Shown here one piece after another: positions 1 through 8,743 of a stretch of 64,000 bases of DNA. A program made the translations under genes and the position numbers. Source of the DNA: Stenotrophomonas maltophilia. Lineage in GTDB: Bacteria > Pseudomonadota > Gammaproteobacteria > Xanthomonadales > Xanthomonadaceae. The stretch covers positions 2,666,001-2,730,000 of the forward strand of contig NZ_CP037858.1 in NCBI RefSeq assembly GCF_006974125.1, written 5' to 3'. The stretch's first letter is position 1, and each line of letters begins with the position of its first letter. The notes beneath the pieces were generated by a model, which was not told the DNA's origin, did not search any database, and saw only the letters and a list, made by a program, of their open reading frames with translations.

Positions 1-114
1 AAGTAGCCGATATCCATTGCGAATTTTCCCCAACGAAACGGCCGACGCCCGTTGCCAGCACGGTGTCGGCTTGACGACAATGGCCGTGAACCGACAACCG
101 GTACGGCCTCCCCA

Positions 115-504
115 ATGAAACGACTTAGCTTCGCACGAATGCGCCACAGCCTGTATGTGATGGCGTTTGCATTCGCACTGTCTGCCCCCGCCTGGGCGCA
201 GGATGGCGCGATGGAACTGGCCCAGGCCCGGCAGGCGGTCGACAAGGCCACCCAGGCCGATGCCGACCAGTACGCCCCGGACCTGATCGGGCTGGCCCGG
301 CAGGGGCTGGAGCAGGCCCAGCGCGCCGCCGGCGACCGCCGTGAGCGCAAGAACGCCCCGGCAATGGCCCTGCGTGCCGCCGCCGACGCCGACCTTGCCC
401 GCGTGCGCAGCGAGGAAGCCACCGTGACCGCCCAGCTGCAGCTGCGCCGCAACGAGGTCAACCAGCTGCAACGCCAGCTGTCGACCGGGGAGGATCGCCG
501 GTGA
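115..504 (+). CDS. DUF4398-type periplasmic protein
   Basis: Small exported protein of about 129 residues. Starting at the ATG at 115 gives a clear signal peptide (basic MKRLSFARMR, hydrophobic core, cleavage near APAWA-Q); an in-frame ATG at 52 would add 21 residues that bury the signal. The mature part is Ala/Gln/Arg-rich and helical, with heptad-like patterns (LAQARQAVDKA, LARQGLEQAQRAA), as in DUF4398 proteins. The stop overlaps the next gene's GTG by four bases, so the two are translationally coupled. I infer an envelope role beside the OmpA-like partner; the molecular function is unknown. Confidence 0.8.
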   Translation: MKRLSFARMRHSLYVMAFAFALSAPAWAQDGAMELAQARQAVDKATQADADQYAPDLIGLARQGLEQAQRAAGDRRERKNAPAMALRAAADADLARVRSEEATVTAQLQLRRNEVNQLQRQLSTGEDRR

Positions 505-1385
505 AGCCGATGACTGCCGCAACCCTGGCCGCGCTGCTGGCGCTGCCGACCCTGGCCGTGGCCGCCGACAACCCGATGGTGGCGCAGCTGAGCCAGCGCC
601 TGATGGCCATCCAGGCCAACCCGGATACCGCTGAGCTGGGCGCCTTCGAGCGCATGCAGGCCCAGCAGGCCATCGCCACCCTGGACAAGGCCAAGCGCCG
701 CGACCAGGAACTGGCCACCTACCTGGCCGAGCGCCGGGTGGAGATCGCCGAGACGGCCGTGCGTACCGCGCTGGCCGCCCGCGAGGTCGACCGCCTGGAG
801 CGGACCCGCAGCGACCTGCTGATCGAGGCCAGCCGCCGCGACGCCGCGCGCGCCCGCCAGGAAGCCGAACAGCTGCGCATGCAGGCACAGATGCAGGCCG
901 AGGAGGCTGAACGCCTGCGCCAGGCTGCCGAGGCCGAGACCCTGGCCCGCCAGGACGCCGAGAACGCCCTGACCAGCGTAGCCGGCAAGCAGCAGCAGCG
1001 CCTCAGCGCCGCCCAGCAGAACGCCGCCAAGCTGGCCCGCGAGGAAGCCGAGCTGGTGTCCGGTCAGAAGCTGCCGGGCTCGAAGTTCGATGGCCGCGGC
1101 GAGGTCTTCACCTTCCGTGGCGATGCGTTTGCCGCCGGCGCCTCCAGCCTGTCCGGCGGTGCCCGCAACCAGGCCAAGGCGTTGGCCGAGTACCTGAACA
1201 TCGGCAAGAAGGGCCGCCTGCGCATCGAGGCCTACGACAGTGCCAACGGCGTAGGCCAGAAGCGTGCCGAGGCCCTGCGTGACGCGCTGGTTGCTGCGGG
1301 TGTCGCGAGCAACCGGATCCAGCTCGCCGGCAAGAAGGCAGCCTCCACCCAGGCACGTTCGGCCGAGGTCATCATCGCCCCGTAA
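501..1385 (+). CDS. OmpA-family protein with DUF4398/coiled-coil N-terminus
   Basis: A 294-residue protein with a signal peptide (cleavage near AVAA-DNP), a long Ala/Glu/Arg-rich coiled coil (about residues 60-185) and a C-terminal OmpA-like peptidoglycan-binding domain (about 195-294: GEVFTFRGDAFAAGASSL, then the RIEAY-and-KRAEALRDAL region). It starts with GTG overlapping the previous stop, with a GGGGAGG ribosome site seven bases upstream. The OmpA fold binds diaminopimelate in the cell wall, so this probably tethers envelope components. Other proteins with a DUF4398-like N-terminus join the same domain, which supports the pair being functionally linked. A terminator follows at 1430-1460. 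Confidence 0.85.
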   Translation: MKPMTAATLAALLALPTLAVAADNPMVAQLSQRLMAIQANPDTAELGAFERMQAQQAIATLDKAKRRDQELATYLAERRVEIAETAVRTALAAREVDRLERTRSDLLIEASRRDAARARQEAEQLRMQAQMQAEEAERLRQAAEAETLARQDAENALTSVAGKQQQRLSAAQQNAAKLAREEAELVSGQKLPGSKFDGRGEVFTFRGDAFAAGASSLSGGARNQAKALAEYLNIGKKGRLRIEAYDSANGVGQKRAEALRDALVAAGVASNRIQLAGKKAASTQARSAEVIIAP

Positions 1386-1709
1386 TTGCTTGATATCGTT
1401 TGTTTTTCGTTGTGATGAGCATTCAGCCTGAACCCCGCCCCGGCGGGGTTCGGTCTTTTTGACGCAGGGGTCTTGTACCCCGCCTTGAGCAGGCGTAGGG
1501 TCAATCGTCCGGGACGCAATGCCGCGGACCGGACGATGGGAGGGCCGGGCCGATGCAAGCAGGGCGCGAACCGCAGCAGATCGACGTGCGCAGGCCAGTG
1601 CCGCAGGTCGTTGCAGGCGTCCAGGTGGCCATCGACCGGCGCTCCTCCATGAACAACGCCCCGTGCCTTGCGGCCGGGGCGTTCGTGTATCTGTCGAAGG
1701 AGGTCCATC
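1386..1709. other. Intergenic region with a hairpin before the YdcH-like gene
   Basis: After the terminator there is no convincing gene. A 9-bp stem (AACGCCCCG at 1655-1663 pairing with CGGGGCGTT at 1675-1683) lies just before the strong ribosome site of the next gene and could act as a leader structure or a weak terminator. A minus-strand open frame across 1232-1711 has no recognisable domain. Confidence 0.5.
1430..1460 (+). terminator. Rho-independent terminator after the OmpA-like gene
   Basis: A GC-rich inverted repeat (GAACCCCGCC/GGCGGGGTTC) begins 44 bases after the stop codon and runs into CGGTCTTTTT. The position and the T-tract fit an intrinsic terminator. Confidence 0.75.
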
Positions 1710-1946
1710 ATGTTTGAAGATCAGCCCCAGAGCGAGATCGACGCCCGTCGCGCGCGTGATCCGGAGTTCAGGGCACTCCATGACCAGCACCGCAAGTTGA
1801 ACAAGAAGTGCATGGACGCGGAGTTGGGTGTACTCCCGATCGATGATGTCACCCTGGGTCGCATGAAGCGCGAGAAGCTGCTGGCCAAGCAACGACTTCT
1901 GCGAATGTACGAAACACCGCTCCCAACGACGTCCCCCACGCTTTGA
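1710..1946 (+). CDS. YdcH/DUF465 family small protein
   Basis: A 78-residue acidic/basic helical protein. Its N-terminus reads RARDPEFRALHDQHRKLNKKCMDAE and its middle has LGRMKREKLLAKQRL, the hydrophilic two-helix pattern of the DUF465 (YdcH) family. The ATG at 1710 is chosen because GAAGGAGG sits about six bases upstream; an upstream in-frame ATG at 1668 lacks this. The biochemical role of the family is poorly known. The gene stands alone between two hairpin-containing intergenic stretches. Confidence 0.8.
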   Translation: MFEDQPQSEIDARRARDPEFRALHDQHRKLNKKCMDAELGVLPIDDVTLGRMKREKLLAKQRLLRMYETPLPTTSPTL

Positions 1947-2246
1947 CGCACCCCGTCACGCCCGGAACGGCGTGACCCGGCCATCGATGGCCCCGCCGGG
2001 CGCTCCTGCCCCGGCATCGCGGCACCGCCGATGAGGCGGCCGCGCCAAGGCACCACAGGCGGTGGTGCCTTGGCCTGCAGGCAAAACTCACCGATGCGGG
2101 CGGTACCGGTCTCCTCGTCGATCCGGGGCCGTCCGCATCTCTTTTTGCGGGCTTGTGGGCCGTCGCCGCGCCGACCTGACATTCATCGCCATCCGACGGA
2201 TAATCACCGGTCCGGCCCTCTGCGGCGCGAACCGAAAGTCCTCCGA
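1947..2246. other. Intergenic region with a strong 13-bp hairpin upstream of cbs
   Basis: No gene is seen in this 300-base stretch. It contains a perfect 13-bp stem (GCCAAGGCACCAC, 2044-2056, pairing with 2062-2074) with a five-base loop AGGCG and no T-tract. The cbs promoter follows at 2176-2204. Confidence 0.6.
2176..2204 (+). promoter_or_regulatory. Probable sigma-70-type promoter of cbs
   Basis: CTGACA (2176-2181) and GATAAT (2199-2204) are separated by 17 bases; each hexamer matches five of six consensus positions. The predicted transcription start near 2211 gives a leader of about 36 bases before the cbs ATG at 2247. Confidence 0.6.
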
Positions 2247-3617
<1,371 letters not shown>

Positions 3618-3707
3618 GCCGCTGATCGCAGACGTTCGCCGCTGAATCCCGGTTTATCCGCGTCAAAGGTCGTTAAGGCCGCGCTGGTAGACTTCCGCAC
3701 CTTCGAC

Positions 3708-3726
3708 GGCGCCGAGCTTCGGCGCC
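3708..3726 (+). promoter_or_regulatory. Hairpin directly before the metB ribosome site
   Basis: GGCGCCGA (3708-3715) pairs with TCGGCGCC (3719-3726) around a GCT loop. It ends five bases before AGGAAAG, the ribosome site of metB. It may influence translation or end some cbs transcripts, but there is no T-tract. Confidence 0.35.
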
Positions 3727-3740
3727 CCTCAGGAAAGAAC

Positions 3741-4913
3741 ATGTCCAACGCTACTTCCCAGGATCGCGCCCTGGCCCTGGCCACGCTGGCCATCCACGGC
3801 GGCCAGTCGCCAGACCCCAGCACCGGCGCGGTGATGCCGCCGATCTACGCCACCTCGACCTATGCGCAGTCCAGCCCGGGCGAGCACCAGGGCTTCGAGT
3901 ACTCGCGTACCCACAACCCGACCCGCTTCGCCTACGAGCGTTGCGTGGCGTCGCTGGAAGGCGGCACCCGCGGCTTCGCCTTCGCCTCGGGCATGGCGGC
4001 CAGCTCGACCGTGATCGAACTGCTGGACGCCGGCAGCCACGTGGTGGCGATGGATGACATCTACGGCGGCAGCTTCCGCCTGTTCGAGCGCGTGCGTCGC
4101 CGCACCGCCGGGCTGGATTTCAGCTTCGTCGACCTGACCGATCTGGCGGCCTTTGAAGCGTCCATCACGCCGAAGACGAAGATGGTGTGGATCGAGACCC
4201 CGACCAACCCGATGCTGAAGATCGTGGACATCGCCGCGGTCGCCGCCATCGCCAAGCGCCATGGGCTGATCGTGGTGGTCGACAACACCTTCGCCTCGCC
4301 GATGCTGCAGCGTCCGCTGGAGATGGGGGCGGACCTGGTGCTGCATTCGGCCACCAAATACCTCAACGGCCACTCGGACATGGTCGGTGGCATGGTGGTG
4401 GTCGGCGACAACGCCGAACTGGCCGAGCAGATGGCCTTCCTGCAGAACTCGGTGGGTGGCGTGCAGGGGCCGTTCGACAGCTTCCTGGCCCTGCGTGGCC
4501 TGAAGACCCTGCCGCTGCGCATGAAGGCGCATTGCGCCAACGCGCTGGCCCTGGCCCAGTGGCTGGAAAAGCACCCGGCGGTGGAGAAGGTGATCTACCC
4601 GGGCCTGCCGTCGCACCCGCAGCATGAGCTGGCGGGCAGGCAGATGGCCGGCTACGGCGGCATCGTCTCGATCGTGCTGAAGGGCGGTTTCGAGGCGGCC
4701 AAGCGCTTCTGCGAGAAGACCGAGCTGTTCACCCTGGCCGAGTCGCTGGGCGGCGTGGAAAGCCTGGTCAACCACCCGGCGGTGATGACGCATGCGTCGA
4801 TCCCGGTGGCGCGCCGCGAACAGCTGGGCATCAGCGATGCGCTGGTGCGGCTGAGCGTGGGCGTGGAGGATCTGGGGGATCTGCAGGTGGATCTGGGAGA
4901 GGCTTTGAAGTGA
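3741..4913 (+). CDS. metB: Cystathionine gamma-synthase/gamma-lyase
   Basis: A 390-residue Cys/Met-metabolism PLP enzyme. LHSATKYLNGH contains the PLP lysine K206; YSRTHNPTR and FASGMAA are other family motifs, and the C-terminus SVGVEDLGDLQVDLGEAL is typical. Family members either make cystathionine (MetB) or cleave it to cysteine (gamma-lyase); sequence inspection alone does not decide. Its position after cystathionine beta-synthase favours the lyase role, but the gene is called metB in xanthomonads, where it is the left border of the variable LPS locus. The stop codon overlaps the GTG start of wzm. Confidence 0.88.
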   Translation: MSNATSQDRALALATLAIHGGQSPDPSTGAVMPPIYATSTYAQSSPGEHQGFEYSRTHNPTRFAYERCVASLEGGTRGFAFASGMAASSTVIELLDAGSHVVAMDDIYGGSFRLFERVRRRTAGLDFSFVDLTDLAAFEASITPKTKMVWIETPTNPMLKIVDIAAVAAIAKRHGLIVVVDNTFASPMLQRPLEMGADLVLHSATKYLNGHSDMVGGMVVVGDNAELAEQMAFLQNSVGGVQGPFDSFLALRGLKTLPLRMKAHCANALALAQWLEKHPAVEKVIYPGLPSHPQHELAGRQMAGYGGIVSIVLKGGFEAAKRFCEKTELFTLAESLGGVESLVNHPAVMTHASIPVARREQLGISDALVRLSVGVEDLGDLQVDLGEALK

Positions 4914-5770
4914 ACAATGAAACGATTCTGAAGGCGGAAATTGCTCGCCGCCGAGTACGCATCAGCAGCCATGACACCCAGATGAAGGCGCTGCCTGCAT
5001 TCATCCGCGACGTTTCCGAGGGCATGGCTGCTTGGCGCGCATGGACGTCACTGGCGCTGCTGGATATCAAGCACAAGTATCGCCGTTCGGTGCTCGGGCC
5101 ATTCTGGATCACCATCAGCATGTTCGTGCTGATTCTGGGTATCGGCCTGCTCTACAGCCAGCTGTTCCGCATGAACCTGCGGGAGTACCTGCCCTACATC
5201 GCTCTGGGTGACATCGTCTGGATCTACATCTCGACGACCGTTCAGGAGGGCTGCACGACGTTCACTGCCTCCGAAAACCTGATCCGGTCGATGCGCCTGC
5301 CGATGACGCTGCATGTGATGCGGCTGGTGACGCGCACGTTCATCGTGTTCCTGCACGGCGCGATCGCCTACCTGCCGTTCGTCATCTTCCTCAAGATCGA
5401 ACCTGAACTGGTCTGGCTCCTTGCTCTGCCGGGTGTTGCCCTGATCGTGCTTGCGACGATTCCGGTCACGGCTATCTTTGGCCTGCTCTCGGCCCGCTTC
5501 CGTGACCTTCATCCTGCGATTGCGAATTTCATGCAGCTTGGTTTCTTCATGACGCCGATCATCTGGAAGGCGGACATGCTGGGTCCGCATCGTTGGGTTG
5601 CCGATATCAATCCGATCTACCACTTCATCCAGATCGTGCGCATGCCGCTGATGGGACAGGTTCCGGAAGCGCACTCGTACTACTTCGTACTGGCCTTCAT
5701 CGCTGCGGCGTTTGTAATCGCGCTTCCCTTCCTGGCGGCAAATCGCCACAAGATCTCGCTGTGGGTGTAA
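4910..5770 (+). CDS. wzm: O-antigen ABC transporter permease Wzm
   Basis: A 286-residue ABC-2 type permease. The cytoplasmic N-terminus is followed by about six membrane segments from residue 60 (ALLDIKHKYRRSVLGPFWITISM leads into the first). Family hallmarks include the RRSVLGPFW entry and GFFMTPIIWKADML before the last helices. It starts with GTG overlapping the metB stop, with GAGAGG upstream. With Wzt it moves undecaprenyl-linked O-polysaccharide across the inner membrane. Direct coupling to metB marks the left edge of the O-antigen island. Confidence 0.9.
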   Translation: MNNETILKAEIARRRVRISSHDTQMKALPAFIRDVSEGMAAWRAWTSLALLDIKHKYRRSVLGPFWITISMFVLILGIGLLYSQLFRMNLREYLPYIALGDIVWIYISTTVQEGCTTFTASENLIRSMRLPMTLHVMRLVTRTFIVFLHGAIAYLPFVIFLKIEPELVWLLALPGVALIVLATIPVTAIFGLLSARFRDLHPAIANFMQLGFFMTPIIWKADMLGPHRWVADINPIYHFIQIVRMPLMGQVPEAHSYYFVLAFIAAAFVIALPFLAANRHKISLWV

Positions 5771-5774
5771 CACC

Positions 5775-6500
5775 ATGACCTTCATTGAAGTGGTCGACTG
5801 CAGCGTCCAGCTGCCGATCTATGGCACCAACAACCGCTCCATGAAGGGAGCCATCATGTCCGCCGTTACCGGCGGGCGCGTGGCTCCCACCAGCCGCAAC
5901 GTGACCGTGGTGGATTCTCTCCAGAACGTCACCTTCAACCTGCGTGAGGGTGACAAGCTGGGTCTCGTCGGCCATAACGGGGCAGGCAAGACCACGTTGC
6001 TGAAAACACTTGCGGGCGTTTATGAGCCAACTTCTGGCTACATCCGCAGCCAGGGGCGCGTTGCCAATCTGCTGGACGTGACGATGGGCATGGATTTCGA
6101 AGCAACTGGCGTCGAGAACATCCGGTTGAAGGGGTTGCTGCATGGGCTTTCCCGTGCTGAGATCCAAAGCAAGATCCCGCAGATCTGCGAGTTCTCGGGC
6201 CTTGGCCCCTATGTGAACATGCCGGTGCGCGTGTACTCCAGTGGCATGATGGTGCGTCTGGCGTTCTCGATTGCCACCAGTTTCGATGCCGAGATCCTGC
6301 TGATGGACGAATGGTTGGGTGTCGGCGATGCGGACTTCAACGCCCGTGCTCAGCAACGCCTCGCCGAAATCGTACAGAAGGCCAGCATTCTGGTCCTGGC
6401 CAGCCACAATCAGGACATCATCGCCGCCAATTGCAATCGCATCATGCATCTTGAGCATGGGCGCATCACCAGCGATCAGCCGATAGAGGCCCGTGCCTGA
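5775..6500 (+). CDS. wzt: O-antigen ABC transporter ATPase Wzt, short form
   Basis: A 241-residue ATPase with Walker A GHNGAGKTT, signature YSSGMMVRLAF, Walker B ILLMDEWLGVGD and the switch histidine in LASHNQD. It ends just after the nucleotide-binding domain, so it lacks the C-terminal carbohydrate-binding module found in Wzt proteins (around 400 residues) that read a capped chain end. By analogy with short Wzt systems, export is probably not gated by cap recognition. It is followed without a gap by the methyltransferase-glycosyltransferase fusion. Confidence 0.9.
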   Translation: MTFIEVVDCSVQLPIYGTNNRSMKGAIMSAVTGGRVAPTSRNVTVVDSLQNVTFNLREGDKLGLVGHNGAGKTTLLKTLAGVYEPTSGYIRSQGRVANLLDVTMGMDFEATGVENIRLKGLLHGLSRAEIQSKIPQICEFSGLGPYVNMPVRVYSSGMMVRLAFSIATSFDAEILLMDEWLGVGDADFNARAQQRLAEIVQKASILVLASHNQDIIAANCNRIMHLEHGRITSDQPIEARA

Positions 6501-8741
6501 ATGAATACTCGTAACCGGGACTACTGGATCAACAGGAGCGGTGATCTCTATGCCGACCAGCAGAAGATCCGGCGTGAGGCGGGCAACAGCAATTACGCCC
6601 GGCAGGAAGCGTGGCTGGTGGGATTCCTCGCGGAGCGTTCCGAACAACTGGGGCGGCCGGTCCGGGTACTGGATTTCGGGGTGGGCTTCGGACGTCTTGC
6701 GCGGTTGCTGCCGCAGCATGCCTTCGTGGACTACTTCGGTTTCGATATCTCCCCTGCGATGGTGGAGCCGCTGCTGCGTGAACCGCCTGTTGAACTGGCC
6801 GCAGACATCGGGCGTCGCATCCGCGTCGGATCTTCGTTGGCCGAGGCCATGCAGGGGGAGCAGTTTGATGTGATCTTCACCGTCTCGGTGTTGATCCACA
6901 ACGACCGCGAACAGGCGGCAGACGTACTTGCACAGATGCGCGTGTTGCTGGCGCCCGGAGGGCGGCTGTGCTTCATCGAGAACCGGCCGGTGTCGATCAG
7001 CCTGCTGGCCAACCTGTGGCATGCAGGTTGCTGGAGTCATGATTTTGCCGGCACGTTGGCGCCGGACATGAATGTGGACGTCGAAGACGGAATCCTTTCG
7101 GACCATGCCATCTACATTCTGCATGAATCCGCCGCCGGGATCCCACGCCAGCTTCGTGTGCCGGGCGCCCGCGGGTTTGAACCGATCACCGCCGGTGACT
7201 ACCTGTTGCGGACGCTGGAAGCTACCACGGCTGTTGCGCGTGGCATGGAAGTGGAAAGTGCCACGCTTGGCGGCGACATCGCGCAGATGCGTGATGCGGT
7301 GGAACTCTATCGTCAGGCCGAAGAACACGCGCGAACGAATCTGGACATCGCGCGACAGCATCTAGGCGATGACGTGGGTCTGCTGGATGGCATAGGCCAT
7401 CTTACCGCCGCCATTGATGCGCTTCCGGCATTGGCGATGCGTATCGGCGTGCTGGGTGGCGAGACCTCCGTGCAGCACGCCCAGTCCTTGGGGCGGATCG
7501 AAGCGCTGCATGCGCGTGAAGCGACGCTTGTCGAATCGCTGGCGCAGCAGGAGCGAGAGCTTGAGCAGGCGCAGGCCAGGTTGGACGCTGCCCAAAGCGC
7601 CAACCAGCATCTGCAATGGCAGCAGGGCCTTCGTGAACAGGTTCGCCAGGCCCTGAGCAGCCGGATGGATGAGGGCGCCATGCCATACCTCGACGCGCCG
7701 GTGGGTGGCAGTGCATCGGTCGGTCAGCCGGTACCCTCGGTCTACGAGTTCAACGCCCGCCGTGACATGCGTTTCGCGCAGACTGTGGTCGGGCATGAGC
7801 GGGTCTGCCACATCATGCATCAGGAGTGGTTCGGTATCCGCGCGGCCTGCGGCTCGCTGCCGGGGCACAAGCTTGCGGTGACCAGTACCTCAGCGCCCGA
7901 CGCCGGTGATGTTGAGGAGGTGGCCCGTCTGCTTGCCGCCAACAAGGTGAATCGGCTGGTTATCCATGGATTCTCCGACGGCATGTTGCAATGGGTGAAA
8001 GGCCTCGCTGCGGCCGGATTCGACCGGATCTACATGGTCTGGCATGGCGCGCCCTCGATGTGGATCCATGCTGAAGAGCGGCGCCTGTTCGCACTGGCCT
8101 ACAAGGCGGTCCGCACTGGCCTGATCCGCAGGGTCAGTGTCATGCGCGCAGGTTCCCATGCGGCGCTCGCAGATGTAGCGGGCTGGCAGAGGCAGGTCTA
8201 CAACATGCCGCCAGCCTATACCGGCAAGCGCATTCCGCGGCGGGCGACCGGAGCCACCGTATTCATTCCGTCCTGGAATCTGATCCACAAGAACATCTTC
8301 ACGAACGCCGCGGCTGCGGCAGCGACCGGGGAAGTGGCAAACATCTGGCTGATGGCGGATGATTTCGCCTTGCCGTACCGGGTGGACAAGAATGTAAAGC
8401 GTCTTCCAAAACTCAGCCAGTTGCAGATGATGGAGGCGATGTCGCAAGCCGATGCAGTGATGAATGCCTCCATCGTCGACTGCCATCCGATGGTGGAGTT
8501 GGAGGCGCTTGCTGCAGGTACTCCCGCGCTGCGGGGGCGTCTGGGGATGGATGCGCTGGAAGACCATCCCTATGTCGAGATCACCCAGGTGGCCGATCCG
8601 CTCAGCGTTGCCGATGTACGCCAGACGCTGCGCCGGATGTTGGCGGCTCCCGCAGTAGAGATGGATGACATGATGTCGTCCTACTCGCGCCAGATGGTGG
8701 CGTTGTCCTTCGAGCGATACTCAGAATTTATGGAAATCTAA
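6501..8741 (+). CDS. Methyltransferase - coiled coil - glycosyltransferase fusion
   Basis: A 746-residue composite protein. Residues about 30-190 are a class I SAM methyltransferase (VLDFGVGFGRLARLL at 56-70, then FDVIFTVSVLIH). A helical region with heptads (about 255-290 and 320-395, rich in Glu/Gln/Ala) follows. The C-terminal half is a GT4-like glycosyltransferase with a nucleotide-sugar motif, MVELEALAAGTPAL (E666 and E668). It lies in the wzm-wzt operon, so it should act on the O-chain. Methyltransferase plus coiled coil recalls WbdD-type chain terminators; the fused GT is different. Specificity is unknown. Confidence 0.75.
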   Translation: MNTRNRDYWINRSGDLYADQQKIRREAGNSNYARQEAWLVGFLAERSEQLGRPVRVLDFGVGFGRLARLLPQHAFVDYFGFDISPAMVEPLLREPPVELAADIGRRIRVGSSLAEAMQGEQFDVIFTVSVLIHNDREQAADVLAQMRVLLAPGGRLCFIENRPVSISLLANLWHAGCWSHDFAGTLAPDMNVDVEDGILSDHAIYILHESAAGIPRQLRVPGARGFEPITAGDYLLRTLEATTAVARGMEVESATLGGDIAQMRDAVELYRQAEEHARTNLDIARQHLGDDVGLLDGIGHLTAAIDALPALAMRIGVLGGETSVQHAQSLGRIEALHAREATLVESLAQQERELEQAQARLDAAQSANQHLQWQQGLREQVRQALSSRMDEGAMPYLDAPVGGSASVGQPVPSVYEFNARRDMRFAQTVVGHERVCHIMHQEWFGIRAACGSLPGHKLAVTSTSAPDAGDVEEVARLLAANKVNRLVIHGFSDGMLQWVKGLAAAGFDRIYMVWHGAPSMWIHAEERRLFALAYKAVRTGLIRRVSVMRAGSHAALADVAGWQRQVYNMPPAYTGKRIPRRATGATVFIPSWNLIHKNIFTNAAAAAATGEVANIWLMADDFALPYRVDKNVKRLPKLSQLQMMEAMSQADAVMNASIVDCHPMVELEALAAGTPALRGRLGMDALEDHPYVEITQVADPLSVADVRQTLRRMLAAPAVEMDDMMSSYSRQMVALSFERYSEFMEI

Positions 8742-8743
8742 AA

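Noticed and set aside
1232..1711. Possible minus-strand gene upstream of the YdcH-like gene
   Set aside because: Overlaps the OmpA-like gene and its terminator, and no domain or ribosome site is visible.
5697..7361. A 554-codon minus-strand frame opposite wzm, wzt and the methyltransferase
   Set aside because: His/Gln-rich low-information translation crossing three real genes.
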